A DNA stretch of 33,664 nucleotides from Candidatus Aminicenantota bacterium (lineage in GTDB: Bacteria; Acidobacteriota; Aminicenantia; UBA2199). The stretch spans positions 1-33,664 of the forward strand of contig JALHTJ010000193.1 of assembly GCA_022865785.1 (NCBI GenBank), given 5' to 3'. The translations under genes were made by a program, and so were the position numbers. The notes beneath the pieces were generated by a model that saw only the letters and a list, made by a program, of their open reading frames with translations, was not told the origin of the DNA and did no database searches. Shown piece after piece: positions 24,911 to 32,933 of the stretch (positions within the stretch are counted from its first letter, which is position 1; each line of letters starts with the position of its first letter).

Positions 24911-25057
24911 TCATCCCCCGGCCCCCCGCGTGGCGGGGTGGCATCGCCAGATGCCTCGCAAAGCCTCGGCATGGCGATGCGTACCTTCTCATCCCGAAGA
25001 GAAGGGGAGTGAAGATGGGGAATACCCCTCTCTTCGCAAGAGAGGGGGTAGGGGGTG
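24911..25057. repeat. Structured C-run hairpin element, inverted pair
   Basis: Both ends carry C-runs plus a hairpin in opposite orientation: left, ctcatccccc followed by stem ccccgc/gcgggg (24924-24929/24933-24938); right, stem cccctctctt/aagagagggg (25025-25034/25038-25047) followed by gggggtgag. Between them lie a 9-bp inverted repeat, gcatcgcca/tggcgatgc (24941-24949/24972-24980), and a 7-bp stem, ccttctc/gagaagg (24984-24990/24999-25005). A related pair is at 31906-32019. No gene is present; it could be a mobile palindromic element or a structured transcript. Confidence 0.6.
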
Positions 25058-25095
25058 AGTTTGAGGAGAGCGATTATGATTTCTCGTTTATTCTT

Positions 25096-25130
25096 ACCCT
25101 ATACCTTATCCCCTGTACCCTGGCCCCTGT
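25096..25130. repeat. Heptanucleotide-period tract (accctat type)
   Basis: Five 7-mers: accctat, accttat, cccctgt, accctgg, cccctgt. The period is regular although the units vary. Confidence 0.65.
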
Positions 25131-25138
25131 TTTGGACA

Positions 25139-25180
25139 TTGGAATCTGGAACTTGGAATTTGGAATTTACGATTTGGAAT
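25139..25180. repeat. Heptanucleotide repeat, TTGGAAT type
   Basis: Six 7-mers: ttggaat, ctggaac, ttggaat, ttggaat, ttacgat, ttggaat. Four are identical and in phase. Confidence 0.85.
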
Positions 25181-25206
25181 TTTATTCTTTCCCCCTGCGG
25201 GGACGG

Positions 25207-25242
25207 ACAAATCAGATCCGCCAAGATAGGCGGATGATTTGT
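25207..25242. repeat. Hairpin-forming palindrome
   Basis: Arms acaaatc and atccgcc (25207-25213, 25216-25222) pair with ggcggat and gatttgt (25229-25235, 25236-25242) around loop aagata, with a 2-nt bulge. No T-run follows on either strand, so a classical terminator is unlikely. Confidence 0.6.
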
Positions 25243-25250
25243 GCTGCCTC

Positions 25251-25278
25251 GTCACGCGTTACGCGTTACGCGTCACGT
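25251..25278. repeat. Heptanucleotide repeat, GTTACGC type (right arm)
   Basis: Four 7-mers: gtcacgc, gttacgc, gttacgc, gtcacgt. This is the inverse of the 24779 tract and identical over the whole tract to 33096-33123. Confidence 0.88.
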
Positions 25279-25287
25279 AGTTCGTAC

Positions 25288-25316
25288 TTGCATTTGAGCT
25301 TCGGAAATACTAAAAT
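25288..25316 (+). promoter_or_regulatory. Candidate promoter of the threonine dehydrogenase gene
   Basis: TTGCAT (25288-25293), 17 nt, TAAAAT (25311-25316). It lies immediately after the repeat-rich spacer and about 28 nt before the ATG, leaving room only for the AAGGAG ribosome site. Confidence 0.4.
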
Positions 25317-25343
25317 GGCGTTTACCGATCAAGGAGTTCTCCC

Positions 25344-26381
25344 ATGAAAGGAAATATGAAGGCACTGCGTAAAATCAAACCTGGTCCCGGACTGGAAATG
25401 CAGGAAGTTCCCATCCCGTCCATCAAGGCCAGCGAGGTCCTGATCAAGGTTCATAAGCGGGCCATCTGCGGCACCGACCTGCACATATATAACTGGGACG
25501 AGTGGTCGCAGAACCGGCTGAAGCCGCCCCTGACCACGGGCCATGAATTCTATGGCGCCATTGTGGAGATCGGCGCCGATGTCCGCCATTACCAGGTCGG
25601 CGACCTGGTGACCGCGGAGATGCACCTGGTCTGCAGCCAGTGTTTTCAATGCCGCACCGGCAACGCCCACCTCTGCGAGAACGTGGTCATCCTGGGCGTG
25701 GATGGCGACGGCTGTTTCGCCGACTATATTGCCGTGCCCGAGTCCAACCTGTGGCGTGTGCCCAAGGATATTGACCCCGAATTAGCGGCCATCTACGACC
25801 CGTTCGGCAACGCCGTGCACACGGTCATGGCCGGACCTACGGTCGGCAAATCCTTTCTGATCCTGGGCGGCGGACCTATCGGCCTCGCCGCCATCCCGGT
25901 CTGCAAGGCCGCCGGGGCGGCGCTGGTTCTGCTGAGCGAGGTGCTGCCTTTCCGCCAGGAGCTGGCCCGCACAATGGGGGCCGACCGTGTGATCGATCCG
26001 GCCAAGGAAGCACTGTCAGAGATCGCCAAAGCCATGACTTCGGGACAGGGAGTGGACGTGGTGCTGGAAATGTCGGGCCACCCGGCCGCCATTGCCCAGG
26101 GCTTCCGTTCCATCCGCAAGAACGGCCGCTATTCGCTGCTGGGCATCCCGGCCAAGCCGCTCAGTCTCGACCTGGCCAAGGATATTATTTTCCCCGGCGT
26201 GACTGTCCAGGGCATCAACGGCCGGCGCATGTTTGAAACCTGGTACCAGATGGACGCCCTGCTGGTTTCGGGCAAGGTCGATCTAAAACCGCTGATCACC
26301 CACCGCTTCAAGATGGAGGATTTCCAGAAAGCATTTGAAGTGGGACTTTCGGGCAACGCCGGCAAGATCATCCTGGAGTAG
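25344..26381 (+). CDS. tdh: L-threonine 3-dehydrogenase
   Basis: 345 residues, zinc-dependent medium-chain dehydrogenase. Catalytic zinc region: CGTDLHIYNWDEWS (Cys near 42) and GHEFYG (His near 67, Glu 68). The structural zinc loop CSQCFQCRTGNAHLC supplies four Cys. The NAD-binding site is LGGGPIGL. GINGRRMFETWYQMDALL, near the C-terminus, is diagnostic of Tdh rather than sorbitol or alcohol dehydrogenases. It oxidises threonine to 2-amino-3-ketobutyrate, which a ligase (Kbl, not in the window) splits into glycine and acetyl-CoA. AAGGAG lies 7 nt from the first ATG; a second ATG four codons on is less well placed. It is a single gene, convergent to the S46 peptidase, and both fit amino-acid catabolism. 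Confidence 0.93.
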   Translation: MKGNMKALRKIKPGPGLEMQEVPIPSIKASEVLIKVHKRAICGTDLHIYNWDEWSQNRLKPPLTTGHEFYGAIVEIGADVRHYQVGDLVTAEMHLVCSQCFQCRTGNAHLCENVVILGVDGDGCFADYIAVPESNLWRVPKDIDPELAAIYDPFGNAVHTVMAGPTVGKSFLILGGGPIGLAAIPVCKAAGAALVLLSEVLPFRQELARTMGADRVIDPAKEALSEIAKAMTSGQGVDVVLEMSGHPAAIAQGFRSIRKNGRYSLLGIPAKPLSLDLAKDIIFPGVTVQGINGRRMFETWYQMDALLVSGKVDLKPLITHRFKMEDFQKAFEVGLSGNAGKIILE

Positions 26382-26382
26382 A

Positions 26383-26465
26383 GTGATTAGTGAGTAGAAA
26401 GAAAAGAAAGCCTTATTTCGATCTATGGCTGTTTCTCATCACTCATCACTTATCACTTATCACCT
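26383..26465. repeat. Heptanucleotide repeat pair in inverted orientation between convergent genes
   Basis: Left units gtgatta, gtgagta (26383-26396); right units atcactc, atcactt, atcactt, atcacct (26438-26465), the inverse word. Arms of 18 nt pair with about three mismatches, so the transcript of either convergent gene could fold into a long hairpin. It may serve as a bidirectional terminator, though no T-run follows. Confidence 0.7.
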
Positions 26466-26478
26466 AAGTTCGTTTTAT

Positions 26479-28653
26479 TTATTGGACTCCCATCTCTTTT
26501 AAAAGGCGGTCGGCGCCGCTGAATTTGGCCAGCGACCAGAGAATGAAGCGGATATCGACCCCGATGGAGCGGCTGTAGGATTCATCCCAGGCGTAGTCGT
26601 TGATGGTGGCTTCGAAAACCCGGTCGAAGTTCAGCCCGATCAGTTCGCCCCTGGCATTCAGCACCGGGCTGCCGGAATTGCCGCCGGTGGTGTCCATATC
26701 GTAAAGCATGGCCACCGGGACGTCGTCCAGTTCGGGGTGGGCGAAGCGTCCGTAATCCTTGGCCTTGGCCAGTTCGATCAACTTGGCCGGCGCCTGGTAT
26801 GAGGGCAGGTCAGGGTGGGCGTAGTGCTTTTCGACAATGCCGTTCAGGGTCGTGAAGGGCTCCATACGCACGGCATCGGCCGGAACATAGCCCCTGATCC
26901 TGCCATAGGTCAGGCGTAGCGTGCCGTTGGCGTCGGGTATAAAGTCCCGGCCCATGAATTCTTTCCTGACATCGACCAGCTGCGCCAGCAGCGGGTCAAG
27001 GACTCCCTTTTCTTTTTTTTCAGCTTCTTTCAATTCGCGGTGGTCGGGGTAGAGGGCGAAGGCCAGGTTGACGAAAGGATCGTTCATGGCCTGCAGTTGC
27101 GCAGTGGTTTTTGTGAGCCAGTCGCTGACGATTTCCGGATTTTTCAGTTTTGTTTCGGCAAAGGCCTTTTCCAGAAATGCGTCAATGGCTTTTTCCTCAT
27201 CGCCGCCGGCAATGATGTCGCGCAAGCCCGCGATGGCTTGTTCGCCTTTGCAGGCGGCAGCGCGGCGCAGCATCTCCTTGAGCAGGGCCTTTTCGGTCGG
27301 TTCATGGTAATCTCTCAGCGCCATGGTCATTTGCTTCTGGGTGCGGTCGAAATTGCGGTCCATATAAGCGGATTCGCGCTTGGTGTCTTCCTTGACGCGC
27401 TCATAGGAGGCCTCGCAGATCTTGAAGGCGTTGCCCAGCATGAAGGATATCCTGTTGCTCAGCAGGCTGGACAGGGTCAGGTCGCGGCGCGCTCTTTTGC
27501 CTTTTTCCTCATAGACTTTGGCAAGGTCAGCAAGCAGCGAACCGTATTTTTTTTGCCGGGCTGGATTGGCTAAAATGAATTGCTGCAGGGATTCCTCCTC
27601 CTTTTCCCGTTTTTCTACCAAATGGAGGTTTTTCAAGCCCTTGAGCTGGCCGAGACTGCGGGTGACGGTGTTCCACAACCCCTTGAGGGATGACGAAAGC
27701 TTGATGGCGACGCCGCGGTCGCCGGAGCTCATTTTTTCTTTCAGCTGGATGATCCAGCGATAAAGATCGACCGTGAAAGGCATGCGGATATTCTCTTCAT
27801 GGGCGATGAAGTGGGATGACTTGTGGCGGTGAGTGCTGCCCGGGTAGCCGAGGATAAAGGCGAAATCACCGTTTTGCACACCCTCGGCCGCGACCTTGAG
27901 GTATTTTTTGGGCTGGAAAGGGACATTCTGAGGTGCGAATTCGGCATTGGAACCATCGGGGGCGACGTAGGCGCGCATGAAGGCGAAATCACCGGTGTGG
28001 CGGGGCCACATCCAGTTGTCCTCCTCACCGCCGAATTCGCCGATGGAGCGCGGCGGAGCGTAAACCAGGCGCACGTCCTTGATATAATTATAAATGAACA
28101 GAACATAGGTCTTGCCGCGGAACATTTCGGCGACCTCCGCCCGCTTGCCGGGATTGCTTTTCTCGAAAGCAACGACCATTAGGTTTATTTTTTCTTCTAT
28201 GGCCTTGCTGCGCTGGGCGTAAGTCATTTTCTTTTTGGCCGCGGTCAAAATCTCCCGCGAAACGTCCCGGTAAGATTCGATCAGGCGCACGGTATAGCGC
28301 TTGGCCGGGATCTCGGCTGAGCGGTCCGCAGCAAAAAAGCCGTCGCGCAGGTAATCGTTCTCGGTAGTGGTGACGGCCTGGATGGCGCCGAAGGCGCAAT
28401 GGTAATTGGTCAGGATCAGGCCGTCCCCGGAAACGAAACTGGCGGTGCAGCCGCCCAGGTTGATAATGCCATCGATTAGACTGACGCCACTGGGATTGTA
28501 CATCTCCCGGGATCCAATGCTGAATCCCCAGGCCTTGAGGTCGAGTTTGTGGATCTCGCTCAAGGGGAACATCCCTTCCTCGGCGTGGAGAGGAAGGTTG
28601 AAAAGCCCGGTAAAAAACAATGCCAGCAAAGCGACCAGAATGATTTTTTTCAA
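26479..28653 (-). CDS. S46 family dipeptidyl-peptidase (DPP7/DPP11-like), secreted
   Basis: 724 residues with a signal peptide (1-24, ending LPLHA). Family S46 triad: H85 in LTNYHCAFG, D222 in PRHTGDFAF, S660 in GGNSGSPV. These enzymes remove dipeptides from peptide N-termini in the periplasm. Arg678 (GLNFDR) lies 18 residues after the catalytic Ser. The equivalent Arg673 in Porphyromonas DPP11 (Ser655, also 18 apart) selects Asp/Glu at P1, whereas DPP7 has Gly there; an acidic preference is therefore inferred. The start is TTG 28653 with AGGAG 8 nt ahead. The product would supply dipeptides for the amino-acid catabolism encoded around it. Confidence 0.93.
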   Translation of the reverse strand: MKKIILVALLALFFTGLFNLPLHAEEGMFPLSEIHKLDLKAWGFSIGSREMYNPSGVSLIDGIINLGGCTASFVSGDGLILTNYHCAFGAIQAVTTTENDYLRDGFFAADRSAEIPAKRYTVRLIESYRDVSREILTAAKKKMTYAQRSKAIEEKINLMVVAFEKSNPGKRAEVAEMFRGKTYVLFIYNYIKDVRLVYAPPRSIGEFGGEEDNWMWPRHTGDFAFMRAYVAPDGSNAEFAPQNVPFQPKKYLKVAAEGVQNGDFAFILGYPGSTHRHKSSHFIAHEENIRMPFTVDLYRWIIQLKEKMSSGDRGVAIKLSSSLKGLWNTVTRSLGQLKGLKNLHLVEKREKEEESLQQFILANPARQKKYGSLLADLAKVYEEKGKRARRDLTLSSLLSNRISFMLGNAFKICEASYERVKEDTKRESAYMDRNFDRTQKQMTMALRDYHEPTEKALLKEMLRRAAACKGEQAIAGLRDIIAGGDEEKAIDAFLEKAFAETKLKNPEIVSDWLTKTTAQLQAMNDPFVNLAFALYPDHRELKEAEKKEKGVLDPLLAQLVDVRKEFMGRDFIPDANGTLRLTYGRIRGYVPADAVRMEPFTTLNGIVEKHYAHPDLPSYQAPAKLIELAKAKDYGRFAHPELDDVPVAMLYDMDTTGGNSGSPVLNARGELIGLNFDRVFEATINDYAWDESYSRSIGVDIRFILWSLAKFSGADRLLKEMGVQ

Positions 28654-28696
28654 GCGCGTTTCTCCTTTTCTATTTTATTTTAAGGATCACTTTTTA

Positions 28697-28725
28697 TATT
28701 TACACGGTTTCCGGAACGCAGTCAA
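28697..28725 (-). promoter_or_regulatory. Candidate promoter of the S46 peptidase gene
   Basis: Minus-strand TTGACT (28725-28720), 17 nt, TAAATA (28702-28697), about 45 nt before the TTG start. The -35 matches 5 of 6 bases; the -10 is weak. Confidence 0.4.
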
Positions 28726-28824
28726 ATTTTCCCCCGATGCTCCAAGGCATTTAATAGCCCGTATTTATTGTCAGTTAAATGAAAAAGCGATCGCTCTTAA
28801 AAATCATGATAGCAATGGCCGTTT

Positions 28825-30225
28825 TTATTCGGCTCCGTCCCAACAGTAGGTGCAGAGTTTTTCTTTCGGCAGGCCGATGGCAGTGATCAAGTCGTCAAGG
28901 ACCTGGTACTTCAGCGTGGTCAGATTCAGTCGCTGCCGGATCGATTCTTCCATGTTGGCGTACTTCGCGGTTCCGGCGCGGGCGTACTCGCTGAAATCCT
29001 TCACGTCCGACCCCTCGAGCGAGCGCACAGCCTGGCGGGAGGCCAGGTCCATTTCCGATCGCGAACGTGAAAAATTGAGAAATTTGCAGCCGTAGACCAA
29101 TGGCGGACAGGCTGGACGCATGTGGATTTCGCCGGCTCCGGCGTCTAAAAGACGCTGGATGGTGTCCTTGAGCTGGGTGCCGCGCACGATGGAATCCTCG
29201 CAGAACAGGATGCGTTTCCCTTCGATCAATTCCCTGACCGGAATCAGCTTCATGCAGGCGACGAGATCCCTGATGTCCTGATGCTGGGGCATGAAGCTTC
29301 TGGCCCAGGTCGGGGAGTATTTGACGAACGGCCGTTTGAAGGGAATGTGGGCCTCGTTCGCGTAACCCAGGCCATGACCTATCCCGGAATCGGGGATGCC
29401 GGCCACGAAGTCAACGGCGGTCGGAAAGCGGCGGGCCAGGAGCGCTCCGCAGCGATTGCGTACTGCTTCGACGTTGATTCCTTCGTAACTTGATGCCGGA
29501 TAACCGTAATAGACCCACAAAAAACTGCAGATCTGCATGTGGCTCTCCGGTTCTTTGCGGCGCTCGTAGCCTTCAGCGGTAATAAAAACTATTTCGCCCG
29601 GGCCCAGAATTTTATCGGTTTTGTAATCCAGGTTGGGAAAGGCGCAGGTTTCGAAAGTCACGGCCATGGCGCCGTCTTTCCGGCCGATGATGACCGGGGT
29701 GCGTCCGCGCCGGTCGCGGGCCGCATAGATCCCGGTCCTGGTCAGGACGAGCAGTGAACAGGAACCTTCGATCTCGGCCAGGGCGCGGCTGATGCCCGCC
29801 TCGAAACTATCCTCCATGTTAATGAGTGAAGCGACCAACTCTGTGGGGTTGATGCCGCCGCTTCCCATTTCGCTGAGGTGCATGCGCCGGTTGCGAAACG
29901 CTTCCCCGGTCAGCGCTTCGGCGTTCTGCACGACCCCGACCGTCGCGATCGCGTAATCGCCTAGATGAGAACGGATGAGCAACGGCTGATCGTCGGTGTC
30001 GCTGATGACGCCGATTCCGCTGCGGCCTCCCATGCGAACGAGATCGGGGTCGAATTTCGACCGGAACTGGCTGCTTTCGATGTTGTGTATGATGCGTGTG
30101 AACCCGTCGCTGCCGATAGTGGCCATGCCGCCGCGTTTCGTTCCCAGGTGGGAATGATAGTCGGTGCCGTAAAAAAGATCGGCAATACAATTGCCCTTGG
30201 ATACCACTCCGAAAAATCCGCCCAT
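28825..30225 (-). CDS. PurF-like amidophosphoribosyltransferase lacking the glutaminase nucleophile
   Basis: 466 residues, the usual PurF length. The phosphoribosyltransferase half is intact: PRPP loop FCEDSIVRGTQ (341-351). The four iron-sulfur ligands of the Bacillus-type enzyme have counterparts at C233 (MQIC), C373 (RPACPP), C458 and C461 (CTYC). The N-terminus reads MGGFFGVVSK where active PurF has MCG, so Cys1 is Gly. The downstream glutamine-binding motifs are also unrecognisable (GVISD instead of a VRYPT-type motif, VGVVQN instead of HNGN). Glutamine use is therefore unlikely; ammonia-dependent activity or another role is inferred. The start is fixed by AGGAG 6 nt upstream and by the promoter at 30275-30303. 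I recall similar MGG variants in other anaerobes. Confidence 0.85.
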   Translation of the reverse strand: MGGFFGVVSKGNCIADLFYGTDYHSHLGTKRGGMATIGSDGFTRIIHNIESSQFRSKFDPDLVRMGGRSGIGVISDTDDQPLLIRSHLGDYAIATVGVVQNAEALTGEAFRNRRMHLSEMGSGGINPTELVASLINMEDSFEAGISRALAEIEGSCSLLVLTRTGIYAARDRRGRTPVIIGRKDGAMAVTFETCAFPNLDYKTDKILGPGEIVFITAEGYERRKEPESHMQICSFLWVYYGYPASSYEGINVEAVRNRCGALLARRFPTAVDFVAGIPDSGIGHGLGYANEAHIPFKRPFVKYSPTWARSFMPQHQDIRDLVACMKLIPVRELIEGKRILFCEDSIVRGTQLKDTIQRLLDAGAGEIHMRPACPPLVYGCKFLNFSRSRSEMDLASRQAVRSLEGSDVKDFSEYARAGTAKYANMEESIRQRLNLTTLKYQVLDDLITAIGLPKEKLCTYCWDGAE

Positions 30226-30274
30226 TGTTACTCCTGACTCAGTGAATGCCGAATGTATTTTGGCCTGAACCCCA

Positions 30275-30303
30275 CTTATACCAAAGGCGGAAGCTTGTGT
30301 CAA
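30275..30303 (-). promoter_or_regulatory. Strong promoter of the PurF-like gene
   Basis: Minus-strand TTGACA (30303-30298), exactly 17 nt, TATAAG (30280-30275). The start point near 30268 leaves a leader of about 43 nt. It overlaps an in-frame upstream extension of the coding frame, which argues against that longer start. Confidence 0.7.
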
Positions 30304-30315
30304 AATTAAAGATCG

Positions 30316-30413
30316 GTGTCCGAGTGAGTGCCCGTGTCAGTAGCTCGATTTTCGGTTTTAATTTTTTCTTGCTGACACTGACACTGACACTGTCACTGTC
30401 ATTGACACTGTCA
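30316..30413. repeat. Hexanucleotide repeat pair (GTGTCA/CTGACA), inverted
   Basis: Left arm: gtgtcc, gagtga, gtgccc, gtgtca (30316-30339). Right arm: seven 6-mers, ctgaca three times, ctgtca twice, ttgaca, ctgtca (30372-30413). The arms are inverse and separated by an A+T-rich loop. The element sits between two divergent genes, where it could affect both promoters. Confidence 0.8.
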
Positions 30414-30473
30414 CTCATTTGTAATTTGCGAAGCACTTACCTAAAATATGAACTGAGTTAGAAGGAGAGCACT

Positions 30474-31841
30474 ATGGCACTACAATCTATCAACCCGGCC
30501 ACCGGAGAATTGCTGGAAAGTTATGTCGAACAAACCGCGGACCAGGTTGAAGCATCCGTGGTAAGGGCCAACCGGGCCTTCGGCGTATGGAGGCAGACAG
30601 GATTTGCCGAGCGCGCCCGACTACTGCTGGCTGCGGCCGATCTGCTGCGCTCGCAAAAGAGAGCTTTGGCCGCTCTGATGAGCAGGGAGATGGGCAAGCC
30701 CATCCTGCAGGCGCAGGCGGAAATCGAAAAATGCGCCCTGGTCTGCAAGTATTACGCCGAGAACGCCGCGGCAATGCTCGCTCCAGAAAATATGGTGACC
30801 GACGCCCATGGCGCTTATGTCCGTTTCGATCCGCTGGGAGCGGTTCTGGCGGTCATGCCCTGGAATTTCCCCTTCTGGCAGGTTTTCCGTTTTGCCGCCC
30901 CGGCCCTGATGGCCGGAAACGTCTGCCTGCTCAAGCACGCCGCCAACGTGCAGGGCTGTGCCGCGGCCATTGAAGAAATTTTCAGCCGCGCCGGTTTTCC
31001 AGAGCAAGCCTTCACCACCCTGCGCATCGGCTCGGCTCAGGTCGAGGCGCTGATCGCCCATCCTTTGCTGCGGGCCGTGACCTTGACCGGCAGCGAGCGG
31101 GCCGGCAGTGAAGTGGCCGCTGCCGCCGGCAGGAACCTGAAAAAGGTTGTCCTGGAACTGGGCGGCAGCGATCCATTCATCGTCCTGGCTGACGCCCAAC
31201 TGACACCCTGCGTTGCCGCGGCCGTCAGTTCGCGCATGATTAACAACGGTCAGAGCTGCATAGCCGCCAAGCGCTTCATCGTCGTGGACACTATATTCGA
31301 CCGTTTTCAAAAGGACTTCGTTGCCGCCGTGTCCAAGCTCAAGACCGGTAACCCCCTCGATGAAAGCAACGACCTGGGACCATTGGCTCGGGAAGACCTG
31401 CTGCTTGAGCTTGAGCGCCAGGTCGCCGAGTCGGTCAGCCGCGGCGCCCGTATCCTGACCGGGGGCGGACGCCTGGGGCCGGGACCGGGTTTCTATTTCC
31501 AACCGACGATCCTGGCCGCTGTGGCGCCCGGAATGCCGGCTTACGAAGAAGAATTGTTCGGACCTGTGGCCGCCTTGATCAACGCCCGTAACGACGAAGA
31601 CGCCTTGCGTATCGCCAACGATACCGCTTTCGGCCTGGGAGCTTCCATCTGGACCCAGGATCAATCCAAGGGGGAAAAATTGGCGGCGCGCATCGAAGCC
31701 GGCACGGTTTATATCAACGGCATGGTCAAGTCCGATCCGCGTCTGCCCTTCGGGGGGGTGAAAATGTCGGGCTTCGGCCGTGAGCTTTCCCATTATGGTA
31801 TCAGGGAATTCGTCAACATCAAGACGGTGGTGGTCGGATGA
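30474..31841 (+). CDS. gabD: Succinate-semialdehyde dehydrogenase (GabD1-type aldehyde dehydrogenase)
   Basis: 455 residues, the length of the short GabD1 branch. Active-site residues: N131 (PWNFPFW), E228 (LELGGSDPF) and C262 (NNGQSCIAAKRF), with the usual 34-residue Glu-Cys spacing. LELGGSDPFIVLADA and GQSCIAAKRFIV are typical of GabD1, which oxidises succinate semialdehyde to succinate with NAD(P); related aldehydes cannot be excluded. AAGGAG lies 6 nt from the ATG. It is a single gene, divergent from the PurF-like gene. Succinate semialdehyde may come from GABA or 4-hydroxybutyrate breakdown, consistent with the C4 acyl-CoA theme, but no partner gene is adjacent. Confidence 0.9.
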   Translation: MALQSINPATGELLESYVEQTADQVEASVVRANRAFGVWRQTGFAERARLLLAAADLLRSQKRALAALMSREMGKPILQAQAEIEKCALVCKYYAENAAAMLAPENMVTDAHGAYVRFDPLGAVLAVMPWNFPFWQVFRFAAPALMAGNVCLLKHAANVQGCAAAIEEIFSRAGFPEQAFTTLRIGSAQVEALIAHPLLRAVTLTGSERAGSEVAAAAGRNLKKVVLELGGSDPFIVLADAQLTPCVAAAVSSRMINNGQSCIAAKRFIVVDTIFDRFQKDFVAAVSKLKTGNPLDESNDLGPLAREDLLLELERQVAESVSRGARILTGGGRLGPGPGFYFQPTILAAVAPGMPAYEEELFGPVAALINARNDEDALRIANDTAFGLGASIWTQDQSKGEKLAARIEAGTVYINGMVKSDPRLPFGGVKMSGFGRELSHYGIREFVNIKTVVVG

Positions 31842-31846
31842 TAAAA

Positions 31847-31874
31847 GTGATTCGTAATTCGTGATTCGGAATTA
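31847..31874. repeat. Heptanucleotide repeat, GTGATTC type
   Basis: Four 7-mers: gtgattc, gtaattc, gtgattc, ggaatta, starting 5 nt after the dehydrogenase stop codon. No inverse partner was found nearby. Confidence 0.8.
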
Positions 31875-31905
31875 ATAAAGAAAAGAACCATTTCACGAAA
31901 TCCAG

Positions 31906-32019
31906 ATCCCCCCGGCTTCGCCACCCCCCTTGAGTAAAGGGGGTAAAGAAACGAGCCCTTAATTTCGTCATACTGCTTTTACATTTCCCCCCTTAGCGAA
32001 GGGGGGATGCAGGGGGGAT
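31906..32019. repeat. C-run hairpin element, inverted pair
   Basis: Left copy 31906-31944: atcccccc, spacer, stem ccccctt/aaggggg (31925-31931/31937-31943). Right copy 31985-32019 is its inverse: stem cccccctt/aagggggg (31987-31994/31999-32006), spacer, ggggggat. Same design as 24911-25057. Confidence 0.75.
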
Positions 32020-32060
32020 AAAAATATCGAGGAATATTAGGGGGTTTTGCAAAAAAAAAC

Positions 32061-32089
32061 TTTTCAAACCAATCGGAAAGCGGTATAAT
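32061..32089 (+). promoter_or_regulatory. Promoter of the exported DUF4412-like gene
   Basis: TTTTCA (32061-32066), 17 nt, perfect TATAAT (32084-32089). The ATG follows 29 nt later with AAGGAGG 7 nt before it. Confidence 0.6.
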
Positions 32090-32117
32090 CTCTATAGAAA
32101 TCCAAGGAGGAATCCCA

Positions 32118-32918
32118 ATGAAAAAAACGATTTTCGTGATTTTTCTTATTTTCATTTTTGCAGTGACCGCTTTCGCCGGTGTGGAATGGCGGGCCAGGAC
32201 CTTGACCCAGGCCGCGGCCAAGGGACAGAGCAATACGATCGTCATGCAGGTCTTTGCCAGCGGCGGCAATGTCAAACAGGTGTTCGAAAGTGTGGCTTAC
32301 GAGAACGAAATGTTCCGGAAGGGCTCGTACTGGCTGTTCAAGGCCGATGACAGCTCCCTCTACCTGGTGAACCCCGCCGAGAAGACGTACTCGCAGCTGC
32401 CCCTGAACGCCATCATGCAAATGGCCGGTGTGGTAGGCAAGCTGGTCAAGATCAAGATCAAGAACCCGGTGGTGAACAGCGAAAAACTGGGAACGGAAAC
32501 GGTCCTGGGTTATAACTGCCTGCACAGCAAGCTGCTGATGGAATACGATATGGAAGTGAAGATCGCCATCATCAAGAGCAAGAGCCACGAGAAGATCGAA
32601 AAAGAGGTTTGGTCCACTCCCAAGTTCATAGGCATGGCCGAAATGGCCGAAGCCTTCCGCTTCCGGGACTTCAAGACCGGCATGGAAGACCTGGACAACC
32701 TGATTGAAGCGCAGATAAAGGCCGAAGCCGGACTGGGTTTCCCCTTGAAGATGGTCACCGTGGTCACTTCCATCGGTAAGAAAGGCAACGCCAAGGAAAA
32801 GAGCCGCACCACCATGGAAGTCCTCTCACTGGGCAGCAAGAACCTGCCGGCGGCGTTCTTCGATATCCCCGCCGGCTATACCGAAAAGAATATCGGCTTC
32901 GGAGCGGAAGAGAAATAG
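32118..32918 (+). CDS. Exported DUF4412-like / LolA-fold protein of unknown function
   Basis: 266 residues. A clear signal peptide (1-20, MKKTIFVIFLIFIFAVTAFA, cleavage before GVEW) sends it to the periplasm; there is no lipobox Cys. The body has the alternating strand pattern of LolA/LolB-like folds: MFRKGSYWLFKADDSSLYLV and the AEKTYSQLPL stretch, then GTETVLGYNCLHSKL and EVWSTPKFIGM, a combination I associate with DUF4412 proteins. No catalytic motif is visible. It has its own strong promoter and ribosome site and no operon partners, so its role cannot be inferred from context. Confidence 0.7.
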   Translation: MKKTIFVIFLIFIFAVTAFAGVEWRARTLTQAAAKGQSNTIVMQVFASGGNVKQVFESVAYENEMFRKGSYWLFKADDSSLYLVNPAEKTYSQLPLNAIMQMAGVVGKLVKIKIKNPVVNSEKLGTETVLGYNCLHSKLLMEYDMEVKIAIIKSKSHEKIEKEVWSTPKFIGMAEMAEAFRFRDFKTGMEDLDNLIEAQIKAEAGLGFPLKMVTVVTSIGKKGNAKEKSRTTMEVLSLGSKNLPAAFFDIPAGYTEKNIGFGAEEK

Positions 32919-32933
32919 ATCAGAGACGCATTC

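Noticed and set aside
24779-25278. CRISPR array
   Set aside because: Units of 7 nt follow each other without spacers, and no Cas genes are present.
30226-30303. Longer N-terminus for the PurF-like protein
   Set aside because: The extension overlaps a near-consensus promoter and lacks a ribosome site, while AGGAG precedes 30225.
30621-31793. 390-residue reading frame on the minus strand
   Set aside because: It is antisense to succinate-semialdehyde dehydrogenase, which has all catalytic residues.
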